DNA from: a virus
Length of the DNA: 47,780 bases
IMG/VR virus record: IMGVR_UViG_3300027730_002125
Coordinates: 1-47,780 of that record
Reading direction: 5' to 3' (one strand)
Shown here: positions 38,350 through 47,043 of the stretch, piece after piece
How the letters are laid out: the number at the start of each line of letters is the position of its first letter
How positions within the stretch are numbered: position 1 is the first letter of the stretch
Translations under genes and position numbers: made by a program
The notes under the pieces: generated by a model
Told to the model about the DNA's origin: nothing
The model's input: only the letters and a program-made list of their open reading frames with translations
Database searches by the model: none

Positions 38350-41277
38350 ATGAAGGAGTACATTGTAACACTCAAAGCAGGTGTTGATTATGATGCCTTC
38401 TATGATGCCATGGTGCAGTCTTCAACTGAAACACTGGTACCTAGCAGAGAGGTAGAGATTGCTAATGAAAGACCTTTATCACAAAGAAATACGCATTATT
38501 TTTTAACCGATCAAGAAGCTAATTTGTTACGAAAAGATCCAAGAGTTTTAGCTGTAGAAATTCCTCCAGACCAACGCGATGACATAAAAATATCTCCCTT
38601 TGTTTTGCAATCATCAAATTTTAATAAAACTACAAGTGACAGCGGACCTTTTGTGAACTGGGGGTTGTTGAGATGTGGATTTGTTAACAATACAATTTAT
38701 GGTAGCACAGGGTTTCCTGCAGTGTGTGCATATCCATATCATCTGGATGGCACAGGGGTGGATGTGGTTGTGCATGATTCTGGGCTGCAGGTAGATCATC
38801 CAGAATTCACTGATAAAAACAATGCATCCAGAGTGCAGCAAATTGACTGGTATGCAGCTTCAGGCATTGCAGGCACACAGAGTGTAAATTTTTACAGAGA
38901 TTTTGACGGCCATGGTACACATGTGGGTGGTATAATGACCGGTAAAACATATGGATGGGCTAAGAATGCCAGTGTATATGCTCTCAAAGTAAATGGTTTG
39001 GAAGGATTTGGTGATTATGGTACAGGTATTCCCATAGAAGACTGTTTTGATGTGGTAAAGGGGTGGCATTTGAATAAACCTGTTGATCCTCTAACCGGTA
39101 AGAAACGACCAACAGTAGTTAATATGAGTTGGGGATACAGTACGTCATATTATTCTTTAACAGGTGGCAACTATCGCGGTACAAATTGGGCGGGTGCATC
39201 ACCAAATTCTTCTTATGGCATGGTAAATTACACAAGCAGAGTGCCTGTGCGCATAGCTTCTGTAGATACAGATTTAGAAGAATTAATTCAAGCAGGCGTA
39301 ACTGTGTGTGTTGCTGCAGGTAATGATTATTTTAAGATAGATGTACCTGGTGGGGATGATTATGATAATTATTTCAGTCGCAGTGGTGGAGCAGAGGTGT
39401 TTTATCACCGTGGGTCAAGTCCATATAGTTTGAGTGCAATAATGGTTGGATGTATAAATTCAACTGCAACGCCCACAGAATATAAAGAAGGATTTAGCAA
39501 TGGTGGGCCTGGTGTGGATGTGTATGCACCAGGCAAAGATATAATGAGCAGCACCAGCAACACAAATCGTATGGACGGTGTAGCGTATTTTTTAAATTCA
39601 AGCTACAAACAAGTTAATATATCTGGCACCAGCATGGCTAGTCCACAAACTGCTGGCATGTGTGCTCTGTTTCATCAGTTAAATCCTGATGCCTTGCCCC
39701 ATCAAGTGAAAATGTTCACCATCAAAACAGCCACAAGTGGTGCATTGTATGATACTCCTGGCTCATCAACTAGCTACACTGGTATCACCACCTTGTATGG
39801 AGGCAACAACAGGTACTTGCGTAACCCATACGCAAGTAATACTGGCATGATTTACACAAATATCTATCAAGGCATACCTGTGCAACAACAAAACATTTTG
39901 AACACAGCTCGTGATGAAGTTGTAGTGTTCTACAATCAAAACAGCACAGACAGTGTGGACGTTGCCAATTACTACAAAACAAAAAGACCTAATTTCTCCA
40001 AAGTAAACACTGTGGGCTTGAATATCCCATATCAAATCTACCCACAACGAAGATCAGGTGATGGTACAACTATTATCAGTCAATCTGGAGCTGATATAGG
40101 AGTACCGTATGAGGGTTGCAGAAAATATGACTTGATACACAACATTAATTTCAATGCAAGTGTGATAGCACCCATGCAAGCATACCTTGCATCCAACATC
40201 AAAACCAAATACATTGTATGTTCCCTTGACATGCCCCTGCACATCATTGATCAAACCTCCACTGCAGTGCCCTACCTCACAACACTAGCATCAGTGTCTG
40301 GTGTTCCCTACCATATCAGCAAGAATACTGGAATATTTCCTTTTTATCTGGCAGGTGAATACAAGGAAGATGTGTTAGCCTATATAGACAAGCTGTCTCG
40401 TGCATCAGCTGATGGAACAAAGTTATACACAAACAGATTGTCTGCATATGCAGAAGATTCAAATTTGTATAGTATTGATTATTTTAGTCTATACAATGCA
40501 GGTGATAACATTTACCGTGCACTAAGTGGGGTGTATTTTTATAGAACTGGCAGAACAACAGCACTTTCAGCCGGAACAACGTCAGTCAGACAAACCACAG
40601 GCATGTTTTGCAATTATAGCAATGCATGGCCTCACAATACAGGAAATCTATCAGCCAGTAGCATGTGTTATTTTGGCAGTTGGGGCTTCAACGGCAGACG
40701 GTTTATTAATCCCAATGGCCCCTATATTTACAACATCAGTGGTGAGGGAGAGGTGGCTGGTCTTTCAGCCATATCATATTATACAGACCCAGCAAGCAGT
40801 GGCAAACTTACTTTCAACAACCCACAAAAAATAGACAATTGGTCTTTTGTGTACACAGTGGAATCCTTCAATGCATCACCAGGTGGTGGCTCTTATGGTC
40901 CATACACAGCACTGGTACCCGGCTGGGGCCTTTTCCCCACATCATATACTGGAGTAAAAACATTTTCTGCATTCAAAATGTCATGGCAGTATGCAGCTGG
41001 CATGAGACCCATCAGACATTCACACTTTACACAATATTTCTCCAAAAGTGCATTTGGTGGATCAAATTATGAGAACACAGCTGTCAATTGGGTAGGAAGT
41101 CTGTATGAACCTTACTATCCAGGTGCTGTTAACGATACACACATTACAGCATGGTTGAGTGGAAGCATTTCTTATGATTGTGTGACAAATAATTTTGCCA
41201 ACAAGTTTCCAGCCCTGGCCATAGGTGATCCTCTGGTGTTTGTAAAAACTCCATTGTTTAACACCATTATTTCTTAA
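38350..41277 (+). CDS. Subtilisin-like serine protease with inhibitor-type propeptide and C-terminal TIGR03790-like domain
   Basis: 975 aa from ATG 38350. Residues 1-75 resemble the I9 propeptide (KEYIVTLKAG, ending DPRVLAVEI). The S8 triad is complete: D143 (VVHDSGLQ), H188 (DGHGTHVGG) and S428 (SGTSMASPQTAG); N325 is the oxyanion residue. After about 510 the sequence changes: DEVVVFYNQNSTDSVDVANYY, then KYIVCSLDMPLHI. This resembles TIGR03790 proteins, which have no known function. The last 250 residues are Gly/Asn/Tyr-rich and fibre-like. No signal peptide. It sits among tail genes, so it is probably a virion protease; substrate unknown. Strong CpG depletion. Confidence 0.85.
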   Translation: MKEYIVTLKAGVDYDAFYDAMVQSSTETLVPSREVEIANERPLSQRNTHYFLTDQEANLLRKDPRVLAVEIPPDQRDDIKISPFVLQSSNFNKTTSDSGPFVNWGLLRCGFVNNTIYGSTGFPAVCAYPYHLDGTGVDVVVHDSGLQVDHPEFTDKNNASRVQQIDWYAASGIAGTQSVNFYRDFDGHGTHVGGIMTGKTYGWAKNASVYALKVNGLEGFGDYGTGIPIEDCFDVVKGWHLNKPVDPLTGKKRPTVVNMSWGYSTSYYSLTGGNYRGTNWAGASPNSSYGMVNYTSRVPVRIASVDTDLEELIQAGVTVCVAAGNDYFKIDVPGGDDYDNYFSRSGGAEVFYHRGSSPYSLSAIMVGCINSTATPTEYKEGFSNGGPGVDVYAPGKDIMSSTSNTNRMDGVAYFLNSSYKQVNISGTSMASPQTAGMCALFHQLNPDALPHQVKMFTIKTATSGALYDTPGSSTSYTGITTLYGGNNRYLRNPYASNTGMIYTNIYQGIPVQQQNILNTARDEVVVFYNQNSTDSVDVANYYKTKRPNFSKVNTVGLNIPYQIYPQRRSGDGTTIISQSGADIGVPYEGCRKYDLIHNINFNASVIAPMQAYLASNIKTKYIVCSLDMPLHIIDQTSTAVPYLTTLASVSGVPYHISKNTGIFPFYLAGEYKEDVLAYIDKLSRASADGTKLYTNRLSAYAEDSNLYSIDYFSLYNAGDNIYRALSGVYFYRTGRTTALSAGTTSVRQTTGMFCNYSNAWPHNTGNLSASSMCYFGSWGFNGRRFINPNGPYIYNISGEGEVAGLSAISYYTDPASSGKLTFNNPQKIDNWSFVYTVESFNASPGGGSYGPYTALVPGWGLFPTSYTGVKTFSAFKMSWQYAAGMRPIRHSHFTQYFSKSAFGGSNYENTAVNWVGSLYEPYYPGAVNDTHITAWLSGSISYDCVTNNFANKFPALAIGDPLVFVKTPLFNTIIS

Positions 41278-41318
41278 TAAAAATAGTGGAAAATAAAATA
41301 TGCACAGTAAATACCTAC

Positions 41319-41510
41319 ATGTCTGAAACAATCAATACACTCACACCGAGGGAGCAGGAATTGCTGGAACTCAAGAAGAAGGTGGAAGATCTTCTCACAG
41401 AATACAAAGCCGCACTTGTCCCAGTCACATTGATCAGCGGGACCCGTGTTGCAAGCCGCGTAGATGTTGTTCCTCTTGAATCGGTTGAAAAAGAACAAGC
41501 CATCACCTGA
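41319..41510 (+). CDS. Small coiled-coil protein, 63 aa
   Basis: Start at ATG 41319 (a GTG at 41286 is in frame). LTPREQELLELKKKVEDLLTEY is a heptad-like helix, followed by a Val-rich beta stretch. No recognised family. Sits between protease and beta-helix fibre genes; a small chaperone or spacer subunit is possible. CpG content is ordinary here, unlike the flanking genes. Confidence 0.55.
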   Translation: MSETINTLTPREQELLELKKKVEDLLTEYKAALVPVTLISGTRVASRVDVVPLESVEKEQAIT

Positions 41511-41568
41511 TAGTAATTAAATTTAATTTAGCACACCTGTTAGCAGGTTGTTAAAACTAAATAATACT

Positions 41569-43005
41569 ATGTACAGGTCTTTTGCGGATTTCTCAAGAAC
41601 CAGCCCGTTACCTTCAGATTTCCTGGTGGGCTACAGACCCAATCAAGGCGAATTCCAGGTGGATTTCTACACAATATCCAACCTCATCAGTGGTGGATTG
41701 TGGCAAACACCCAATGTGCTGTATGTCACCACCAGTGGTGCAGATACCAATGTAGGCACAGCAGAAAACTACCCCTTTCGCACCATCAAGAGAGCATGTC
41801 AGTTTGCTGCTGCCGCCCCCTCACGTCAATTCACTATTTTTGTCAAGACAGGAGACTATTATGAAAAAAACCCTGTGTATGTGCCACCAAAAACTTCCAT
41901 CATTGGTGACAATTTGAGACGCACAAACATCTTTCCACAAATTCCAACCAATGATTTACTGTGGGTAACAAATGCAGATTATGTGTGGGGGTTCACATTC
42001 AGAGGTCACAAGCGACCTGGTGCTGCCATAGCATTTCCAAATATCAACGTTGCTGATCCACAATATCAAGTGGCCTTCAATACACCTAGTTACATAGTGT
42101 CACCACCAACTGGTAATAAAAATGTGCCAGGCCATCCATTGTACATTGTCACCAGTCCATATGTGCAAGGTTGCAGCTCCATCACACAATCAACTGCTCC
42201 AGGATTAGATAATGCTGGTGCTGGAATGAGAGTTGATGGTGATAGAGTGGGTGGATTCATACGCAGTATGGTGCTTGATTCTTACACCCAATTCAATGAA
42301 GGTGGTGATGGCATCATCATACAGAACAATGGTTATGCACAACTGGTGAGTGTGTTCACCATTGGAGGCACAACTGCAGTCATGGTGAGTGCTGGTGGTC
42401 AATGTGACATCAACACTTCAAATGCTTCATTTGGTCTGTCTGGGCTTGTTGCATTTGGCAAATCAAATAGTCCTGTGTTAACAGGCACACTTGTTGCAGA
42501 TGTGTCTGCAGGTACACAAATTTTCACAGTTAACAAGGTGGACCCATCAATAATTGCATTGACTCCTGCACAATTGATGGTGTTTGAATGTGAAGCGGAC
42601 AAGGATACTCCTCGCACATTGTTTCAGATAACCTCTGCAGGGTTGATTGGACCAGTAACCTATCAAATTGCAACCACTGATGCAGCCGTGTCCTACATCT
42701 CTGGTGGCAAGGTGAATTTTTATTTGAGAAGCTCAATCTTGGCCAGTGCATACACCATGGAATATGTGGGATCAGGCAGCACCTTGAATACTGCATTGCC
42801 TGTGTTGGGTGGCATATCCAAACCTGAAAATGAAGTGTGTGCACGAGATGGCGGTATTATTTTTGTGACGCTCACAAATGAACAAGGTGACTTCAAGGTG
42901 GGCTCAGATTTTGTCATCAGACAGGCCACTGGAACCATTGAAGGACGCACATTTAATAGGTCAATATTTTCACTTATAACCCCTTTTGTATTGGCTCTGG
43001 AATAA
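41569..43005 (+). CDS. Right-handed beta-helix tail fibre/spike protein
   Basis: 478 aa from ATG 41569. N-terminal MYRSFADFSRTSPLPSDFL is an attachment-type start. VLYVTTSGADTNVGTAENYPFRTIKRACQFA (split here as VLYVTTSGAD, then PFRTIKRA) is the pectate-lyase-like beta-helix opening, followed by Gly/Asn turns. The end (FKVGSDFVIRQATGTIEGR, FNRSIF) is common in fibres of T4-like marine phages. A glycan-binding or -degrading fibre is likely; no catalytic residues assigned. Confidence 0.78.
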   Translation: MYRSFADFSRTSPLPSDFLVGYRPNQGEFQVDFYTISNLISGGLWQTPNVLYVTTSGADTNVGTAENYPFRTIKRACQFAAAAPSRQFTIFVKTGDYYEKNPVYVPPKTSIIGDNLRRTNIFPQIPTNDLLWVTNADYVWGFTFRGHKRPGAAIAFPNINVADPQYQVAFNTPSYIVSPPTGNKNVPGHPLYIVTSPYVQGCSSITQSTAPGLDNAGAGMRVDGDRVGGFIRSMVLDSYTQFNEGGDGIIIQNNGYAQLVSVFTIGGTTAVMVSAGGQCDINTSNASFGLSGLVAFGKSNSPVLTGTLVADVSAGTQIFTVNKVDPSIIALTPAQLMVFECEADKDTPRTLFQITSAGLIGPVTYQIATTDAAVSYISGGKVNFYLRSSILASAYTMEYVGSGSTLNTALPVLGGISKPENEVCARDGGIIFVTLTNEQGDFKVGSDFVIRQATGTIEGRTFNRSIFSLITPFVLALE

Positions 43006-43008
43006 ATA
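43001..43008 (+). promoter_or_regulatory. Late-type promoter AATAAATA
   Basis: Plus-strand NATAAATA match overlapping the stop of the previous gene, 6 bases before the ATG at 43015. Confidence 0.45.
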
Positions 43009-43014
43009 AACTAT

Positions 43015-43368
43015 ATGGCACAGGTACCCTTAAATAAATTTGTCCGTAAAATACTCACACTGCCTGTGTATACTTTGGATATTAAACCGCTCTATGTGTG
43101 TCCATCGCAACGAGCTACAATTGTTTTAACCATTCAAGGTGCCAACAAGACAAATGCTGTAACAACAATGTCGGTGGGCATTTCAAGCATTGATACAAAA
43201 ACATTATTTTATTTGGTCTCTGGTTTTCCCATTCCTGTGAAAGACTCAGCCAATGTGGCACTTGGCAAGGTGTTAATCACAGCTGGGGATTCCCTTGTCG
43301 CATTCAGCGACACAACAAATGCAGTTGATGTGAGCTTTTCACTGCTTGAAGCATTTAATGAAACCTAA
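43015..43368 (+). CDS. Small virion protein, 117 aa
   Basis: MAQVPLNKFVRKILTLPVYT, then beta strands with Ala/Thr/Val (ATIVLTIQGANKTN, VGISSIDT). Similar short proteins sit beside fibre genes in T4-like marine phages, which suggests a fibre attachment or assembly component. Directly followed by the 1098-aa gene, 2 bases apart. Function inferred only from context. Confidence 0.6.
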   Translation: MAQVPLNKFVRKILTLPVYTLDIKPLYVCPSQRATIVLTIQGANKTNAVTTMSVGISSIDTKTLFYLVSGFPIPVKDSANVALGKVLITAGDSLVAFSDTTNAVDVSFSLLEAFNET

Positions 43369-43370
43369 TA

Positions 43371-46300
43371 ATGAGCGACAACACACCGTTTCTATTAAGT
43401 GGTAAGGAAAGACCCAATTCTCCAGGTAATGTAAGCCCGCAAAGATATCAATTCTTAAGCTTAAAAGATGCAGAACCCAATTTAGGTATTCCGCTCACCA
43501 ATGCACTGCCTGCAAGTGCCACATGGGTACTGACCACAGATTATTTGGGTAATAGATATTTTGCAACTACGATTCTCAGCGATTCAGTTTACACCACTCT
43601 CAAAGATACCAGCGGCAATTATGTGTCTGTGTTCAATACTATGCAGGCCAACAGTGGCACATGGGAATCAACATACACAACTTTAAATGTAAACAGTGGC
43701 ACATGGCTCACAGTCACTTCAGCCAATGCATTGTATTACAAAGCGTCTGGTGGTGATCTGTTTGGCAGCATGAACATCTTTGGCAATGTGCTCATTTATG
43801 GCAGTCTGTCTGCACTCAGTGGTTTGGAATTCATCACTACCAAAGCCACCACCACCAGTTCATTGAGCATTGTGAACATTGGCATTGGACCAGCTCTGTA
43901 TGTTGAACAAGATGGGTTCTATGACATTGCTCGATTTGTGGACAGAGAAGGTGGCATTGTTCTGAATGTGGGTAACATCACACCTGCTGCTCCAGGCGCT
44001 ACTGGTGGTGTCATTGGTATAAGAACAGATTTCCCAAACCACACACTCACTGTGGTGGGCACATTCAGTGCCTCAAGTGATATCTATACAGATGGTGTGA
44101 TTGTGAGTGCTGGTGTTCCGCTGGATACAATTATTTTTAATGCCACACCACCTTCATTAAGATCTGTGGTTGCCACCATGAGCGCAAACAGCGCCAAATG
44201 GGAAAGTTCTTACAGCTATTTAAACAGTAACAGCGCAAATTTTGCAACATTTCAAAACCTATCAACTACACCAGTGGTGTTGAGCGCAGCCAACATAATG
44301 GGCAATGTGAATATTTTTGGTAACTTGTTTACTGCTGGTAGTGCGTTTTTTGCTAATACGATTATCACAACAACAAGTGCCTTGAGTGTCATTAACTCTG
44401 GTACAGGACCTGCTTTGTTTGTTTCTCAAGGCCGTGGCATTGGCAGCATTGCTGAATTTTATGATGCAGATATATCCCAAGAAGTGCTTCACATTGGCAG
44501 TGCTGCAGATGCTGCAGGCAATGAGGTGGATGGGGTCATTGGCATTAAAACGAGCCACCCAAACAAAACACTAACAGTGGTGGGTGACATCAGTGCCACC
44601 GGCAGCTTTAACAACCTAACAATTGATTGCACACAAGGCAATGTGGTTGTAGGCAAGAACACAACAATTCTATCTTTTGGATATGACAATGTGTTCATTG
44701 GCAATTATGCTGCATCAACCAACACATTTGGCATATACAATGTGTTCATTGGTGCACGTGCAGGTCAAGCCAACACACAGGGTAACAGCAATACTTTTGT
44801 TGGTCAAAATGCAGGCCAAGGCAACACCCTTGGCAACAACAACAGCATATTTGGTTCACAAGCTGGTGCAAGTATCCAAACGGGAAATTCTAATTCTATC
44901 ATGGGCAATGCAGCTGCATCAAACCTTACAATAGGTGGCTACAACATCATCATGGGTGATAATGCCGGGGGCAGCATAGTAACAGCAAACTATAACATAA
45001 TCATTGGTCGAAGTGCTGCATCACAGTCAACTGATTGGAGCAGAACATTAGTCATAGGCAACAATGCCAATCCTTCTAAAGATTTTCAAGCCATCATTGG
45101 TGATCCAACTTTTCCCTTTGTGGAGGGAATTTATCATGGCAACATGGCGTTCTATGGCACGCTCAGCGCCACCGGCAGCTTAGCATCAACAGGCAATGCC
45201 ACCATACTGGGCAATACCACCATCAACAGCACTCTGTCGTCACTGGATGGCACAGTGAAGATCCTTGGCAATCAAACCATCACTGGTGCACTCTCTGTTA
45301 CAACTCTTTCTGCTACCAACATAGTTGGTTTTTATTCAATTCTGCCCTATCAAAACTTTACTGGAAATGGTAGTGATACCGACTTTACCTTACTAAGTGC
45401 AGCAAGATCGGTTAATGATATTATGGTGTTTGTTGGCGGTGTGTACCAAAGCAAAGACTATTATACCCTCATTACACCCAATCTATTGAGAATGTCAACA
45501 CCCCCACCAAATGGAACATTGCTTGAAGTTTCATATCAAAAGCCTTCTCAAATACCATTCAGCGTGTTGCCACTCCCCGGTCCAAATACAATTCAGTATT
45601 CAATGTTAGCAAATAGAATTGTAGATTCTGATAAATTAACTTTTGATGCAGTAAGTTCCATCAATATTGCAGACTATAATATACCACCAGTAAAACTAAC
45701 CAGAGGTGGCCCGGGATGGAGCACTGCTGGCACCTTAACTGCTGATAATATCTTTAGTCCCGGTTTGATAAGTTCAATTCAGAATGCAGTATCTTCATTA
45801 TCCGCACAAGATCTATTGAAAGGCACATTCATTCATGCAACAAGCTCATTCCTATTGCCAGCTTTTGGTATAACAAGAAGAGGCAAAAGAGAAGTTGGCA
45901 GCATGAGGTACAATACAGACACAGGCATTTACGAAGCTTTTCATAGTCAATTTGAAACCCCTGCCACAGGCTTAGCTGAACCTGGATGGTATGGGTTGGG
46001 CAGAACATTAATTTCTTCTAATAGGTTTACTGCAGGGTGGTCATCCATTAACGTATTCTGGATGACTCCTGGTAATATTGAAAGACACAACTATTCTGCA
46101 TTTGATATAGAAGCATTTATCCCTCGAGGGAGTAACCCTGCTAGCTCTAACAAATTGCGCTTAGGGTTTAGATTTATTCCTTATAGTACTTTTGCTGCTG
46201 ACACTAGTAGTTCATATTGGACTGGTGGAAGATATTTAAGTAACAGTAATAGATCTGGAGAACTATATAATAATGGTCAGAATGCAACAGGCATTTCTTA

Positions 46301-46667
46301 CGGCATGTACTCTTCATATTCTTATAATGGTGATGCAAACGATTGGTGGAGGGCAGATGGAAATTCCGGGTATCAATCTTATTTGAGAATGAGAACTATG
46401 CCAGGTGCTGGACTTAACAGTACCTGGCAAGGAAGATTATATGCTGCATCACAGTCATCGTATGCTTATGGATCACACATTGATTTTCATGTTCAATATA
46501 CCCCCCAAGTTTCAATATCACAAACATATCTCGGACGAACAATTTTTCCAATCGCTGGGTTTAATATATTTACCCAAGAAGGCTCTATAAATGCAGATGC
46601 TTATTGTAATGCCATAATAAATGTTTATGGTATTAACGGGTGGGAAGGAAACCAAGTTTATGAATAA
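43371..46667 (+). CDS. Long tail fibre with beta-roll repeats, 1098 aa
   Basis: WxSTYTTLNxNSG repeats lie at about 95-115 and 276-290. An internal duplication covers residues 158-232 and 329-405 (VIGIRTDFPNHTLTVVG versus VIGIKTSHPNKTLTVVG). Residues 438-565 hold about six beta-roll repeats of the GNxNxxxGxxAG form, like adhesin head domains. FTGNGSDTDFTLLSAA to VFVGGVYQ (662-692) is a T7 gp17-type module. The last 270 residues are Tyr/Ser/Gly-rich, probably the receptor-binding tip. CpG-poor until about base 45,350. Confidence 0.85.
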   Translation: MSDNTPFLLSGKERPNSPGNVSPQRYQFLSLKDAEPNLGIPLTNALPASATWVLTTDYLGNRYFATTILSDSVYTTLKDTSGNYVSVFNTMQANSGTWESTYTTLNVNSGTWLTVTSANALYYKASGGDLFGSMNIFGNVLIYGSLSALSGLEFITTKATTTSSLSIVNIGIGPALYVEQDGFYDIARFVDREGGIVLNVGNITPAAPGATGGVIGIRTDFPNHTLTVVGTFSASSDIYTDGVIVSAGVPLDTIIFNATPPSLRSVVATMSANSAKWESSYSYLNSNSANFATFQNLSTTPVVLSAANIMGNVNIFGNLFTAGSAFFANTIITTTSALSVINSGTGPALFVSQGRGIGSIAEFYDADISQEVLHIGSAADAAGNEVDGVIGIKTSHPNKTLTVVGDISATGSFNNLTIDCTQGNVVVGKNTTILSFGYDNVFIGNYAASTNTFGIYNVFIGARAGQANTQGNSNTFVGQNAGQGNTLGNNNSIFGSQAGASIQTGNSNSIMGNAAASNLTIGGYNIIMGDNAGGSIVTANYNIIIGRSAASQSTDWSRTLVIGNNANPSKDFQAIIGDPTFPFVEGIYHGNMAFYGTLSATGSLASTGNATILGNTTINSTLSSLDGTVKILGNQTITGALSVTTLSATNIVGFYSILPYQNFTGNGSDTDFTLLSAARSVNDIMVFVGGVYQSKDYYTLITPNLLRMSTPPPNGTLLEVSYQKPSQIPFSVLPLPGPNTIQYSMLANRIVDSDKLTFDAVSSINIADYNIPPVKLTRGGPGWSTAGTLTADNIFSPGLISSIQNAVSSLSAQDLLKGTFIHATSSFLLPAFGITRRGKREVGSMRYNTDTGIYEAFHSQFETPATGLAEPGWYGLGRTLISSNRFTAGWSSINVFWMTPGNIERHNYSAFDIEAFIPRGSNPASSNKLRLGFRFIPYSTFAADTSSSYWTGGRYLSNSNRSGELYNNGQNATGISYGMYSSYSYNGDANDWWRADGNSGYQSYLRMRTMPGAGLNSTWQGRLYAASQSSYAYGSHIDFHVQYTPQVSISQTYLGRTIFPIAGFNIFTQEGSINADAYCNAIINVYGINGWEGNQVYE

Positions 46668-47040
46668 TGAATTACTAAAGAAGAAGAAGTTTTATGAGTC
46701 CAAAGGTATAACCAAAGAAACAAAGTATGGTTATTTCTATGATGGTTACAGACAATTCAATGATCAAGAGTTTGAAGATTGGCTTAAAGCCACTTCTACT
46801 GAAGAAGAATATATTAGCTATCAGGAAGACAAATCACATCAAGGAAAAAGATGTCCTGAGTTTCCTGATATTAGAGACCAATTGGATATCATATACAAAA
46901 CCTTCAAACACCTTCAAATCAATGGCATTGATTTAGGAGATGAAGGTAGACAATGGGTAGAAAAAATAGATTCTATAAAAGAAAAATATCCAAAACCCCC
47001 GAAACCTCTTGCCCCGGGACCAGTTCTCCCACCTGAATAA
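46660..47040 (+). CDS. Tail fibre-associated small protein (assembly chaperone type), 126 aa
   Basis: Start at ATG 46660, overlapping the fibre stop by 8 bases. FPDIRDQLDIIYKTF and KIDSIKEKYPKP follow the pattern of phage tail-fibre accessory proteins (Y/F-P-x-I-x-D-Q-L-D, then K-x-I-K-x-K-Y-P). N-terminal part Lys/Tyr-rich. Pro-rich end. Likely a chaperone or distal fibre component for the 1098-aa fibre. Confidence 0.65.
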   Translation: MNNELLKKKKFYESKGITKETKYGYFYDGYRQFNDQEFEDWLKATSTEEEYISYQEDKSHQGKRCPEFPDIRDQLDIIYKTFKHLQINGIDLGDEGRQWVEKIDSIKEKYPKPPKPLAPGPVLPPE

Positions 47041-47043
47041 TAT

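Noticed and set aside
39766-40047. Minus-strand frames (93, 66 and 65 aa) opposite the protease
   Set aside because: Shadows caused by the low stop-codon density of the CpG-poor, TG/CA-rich coding strand.
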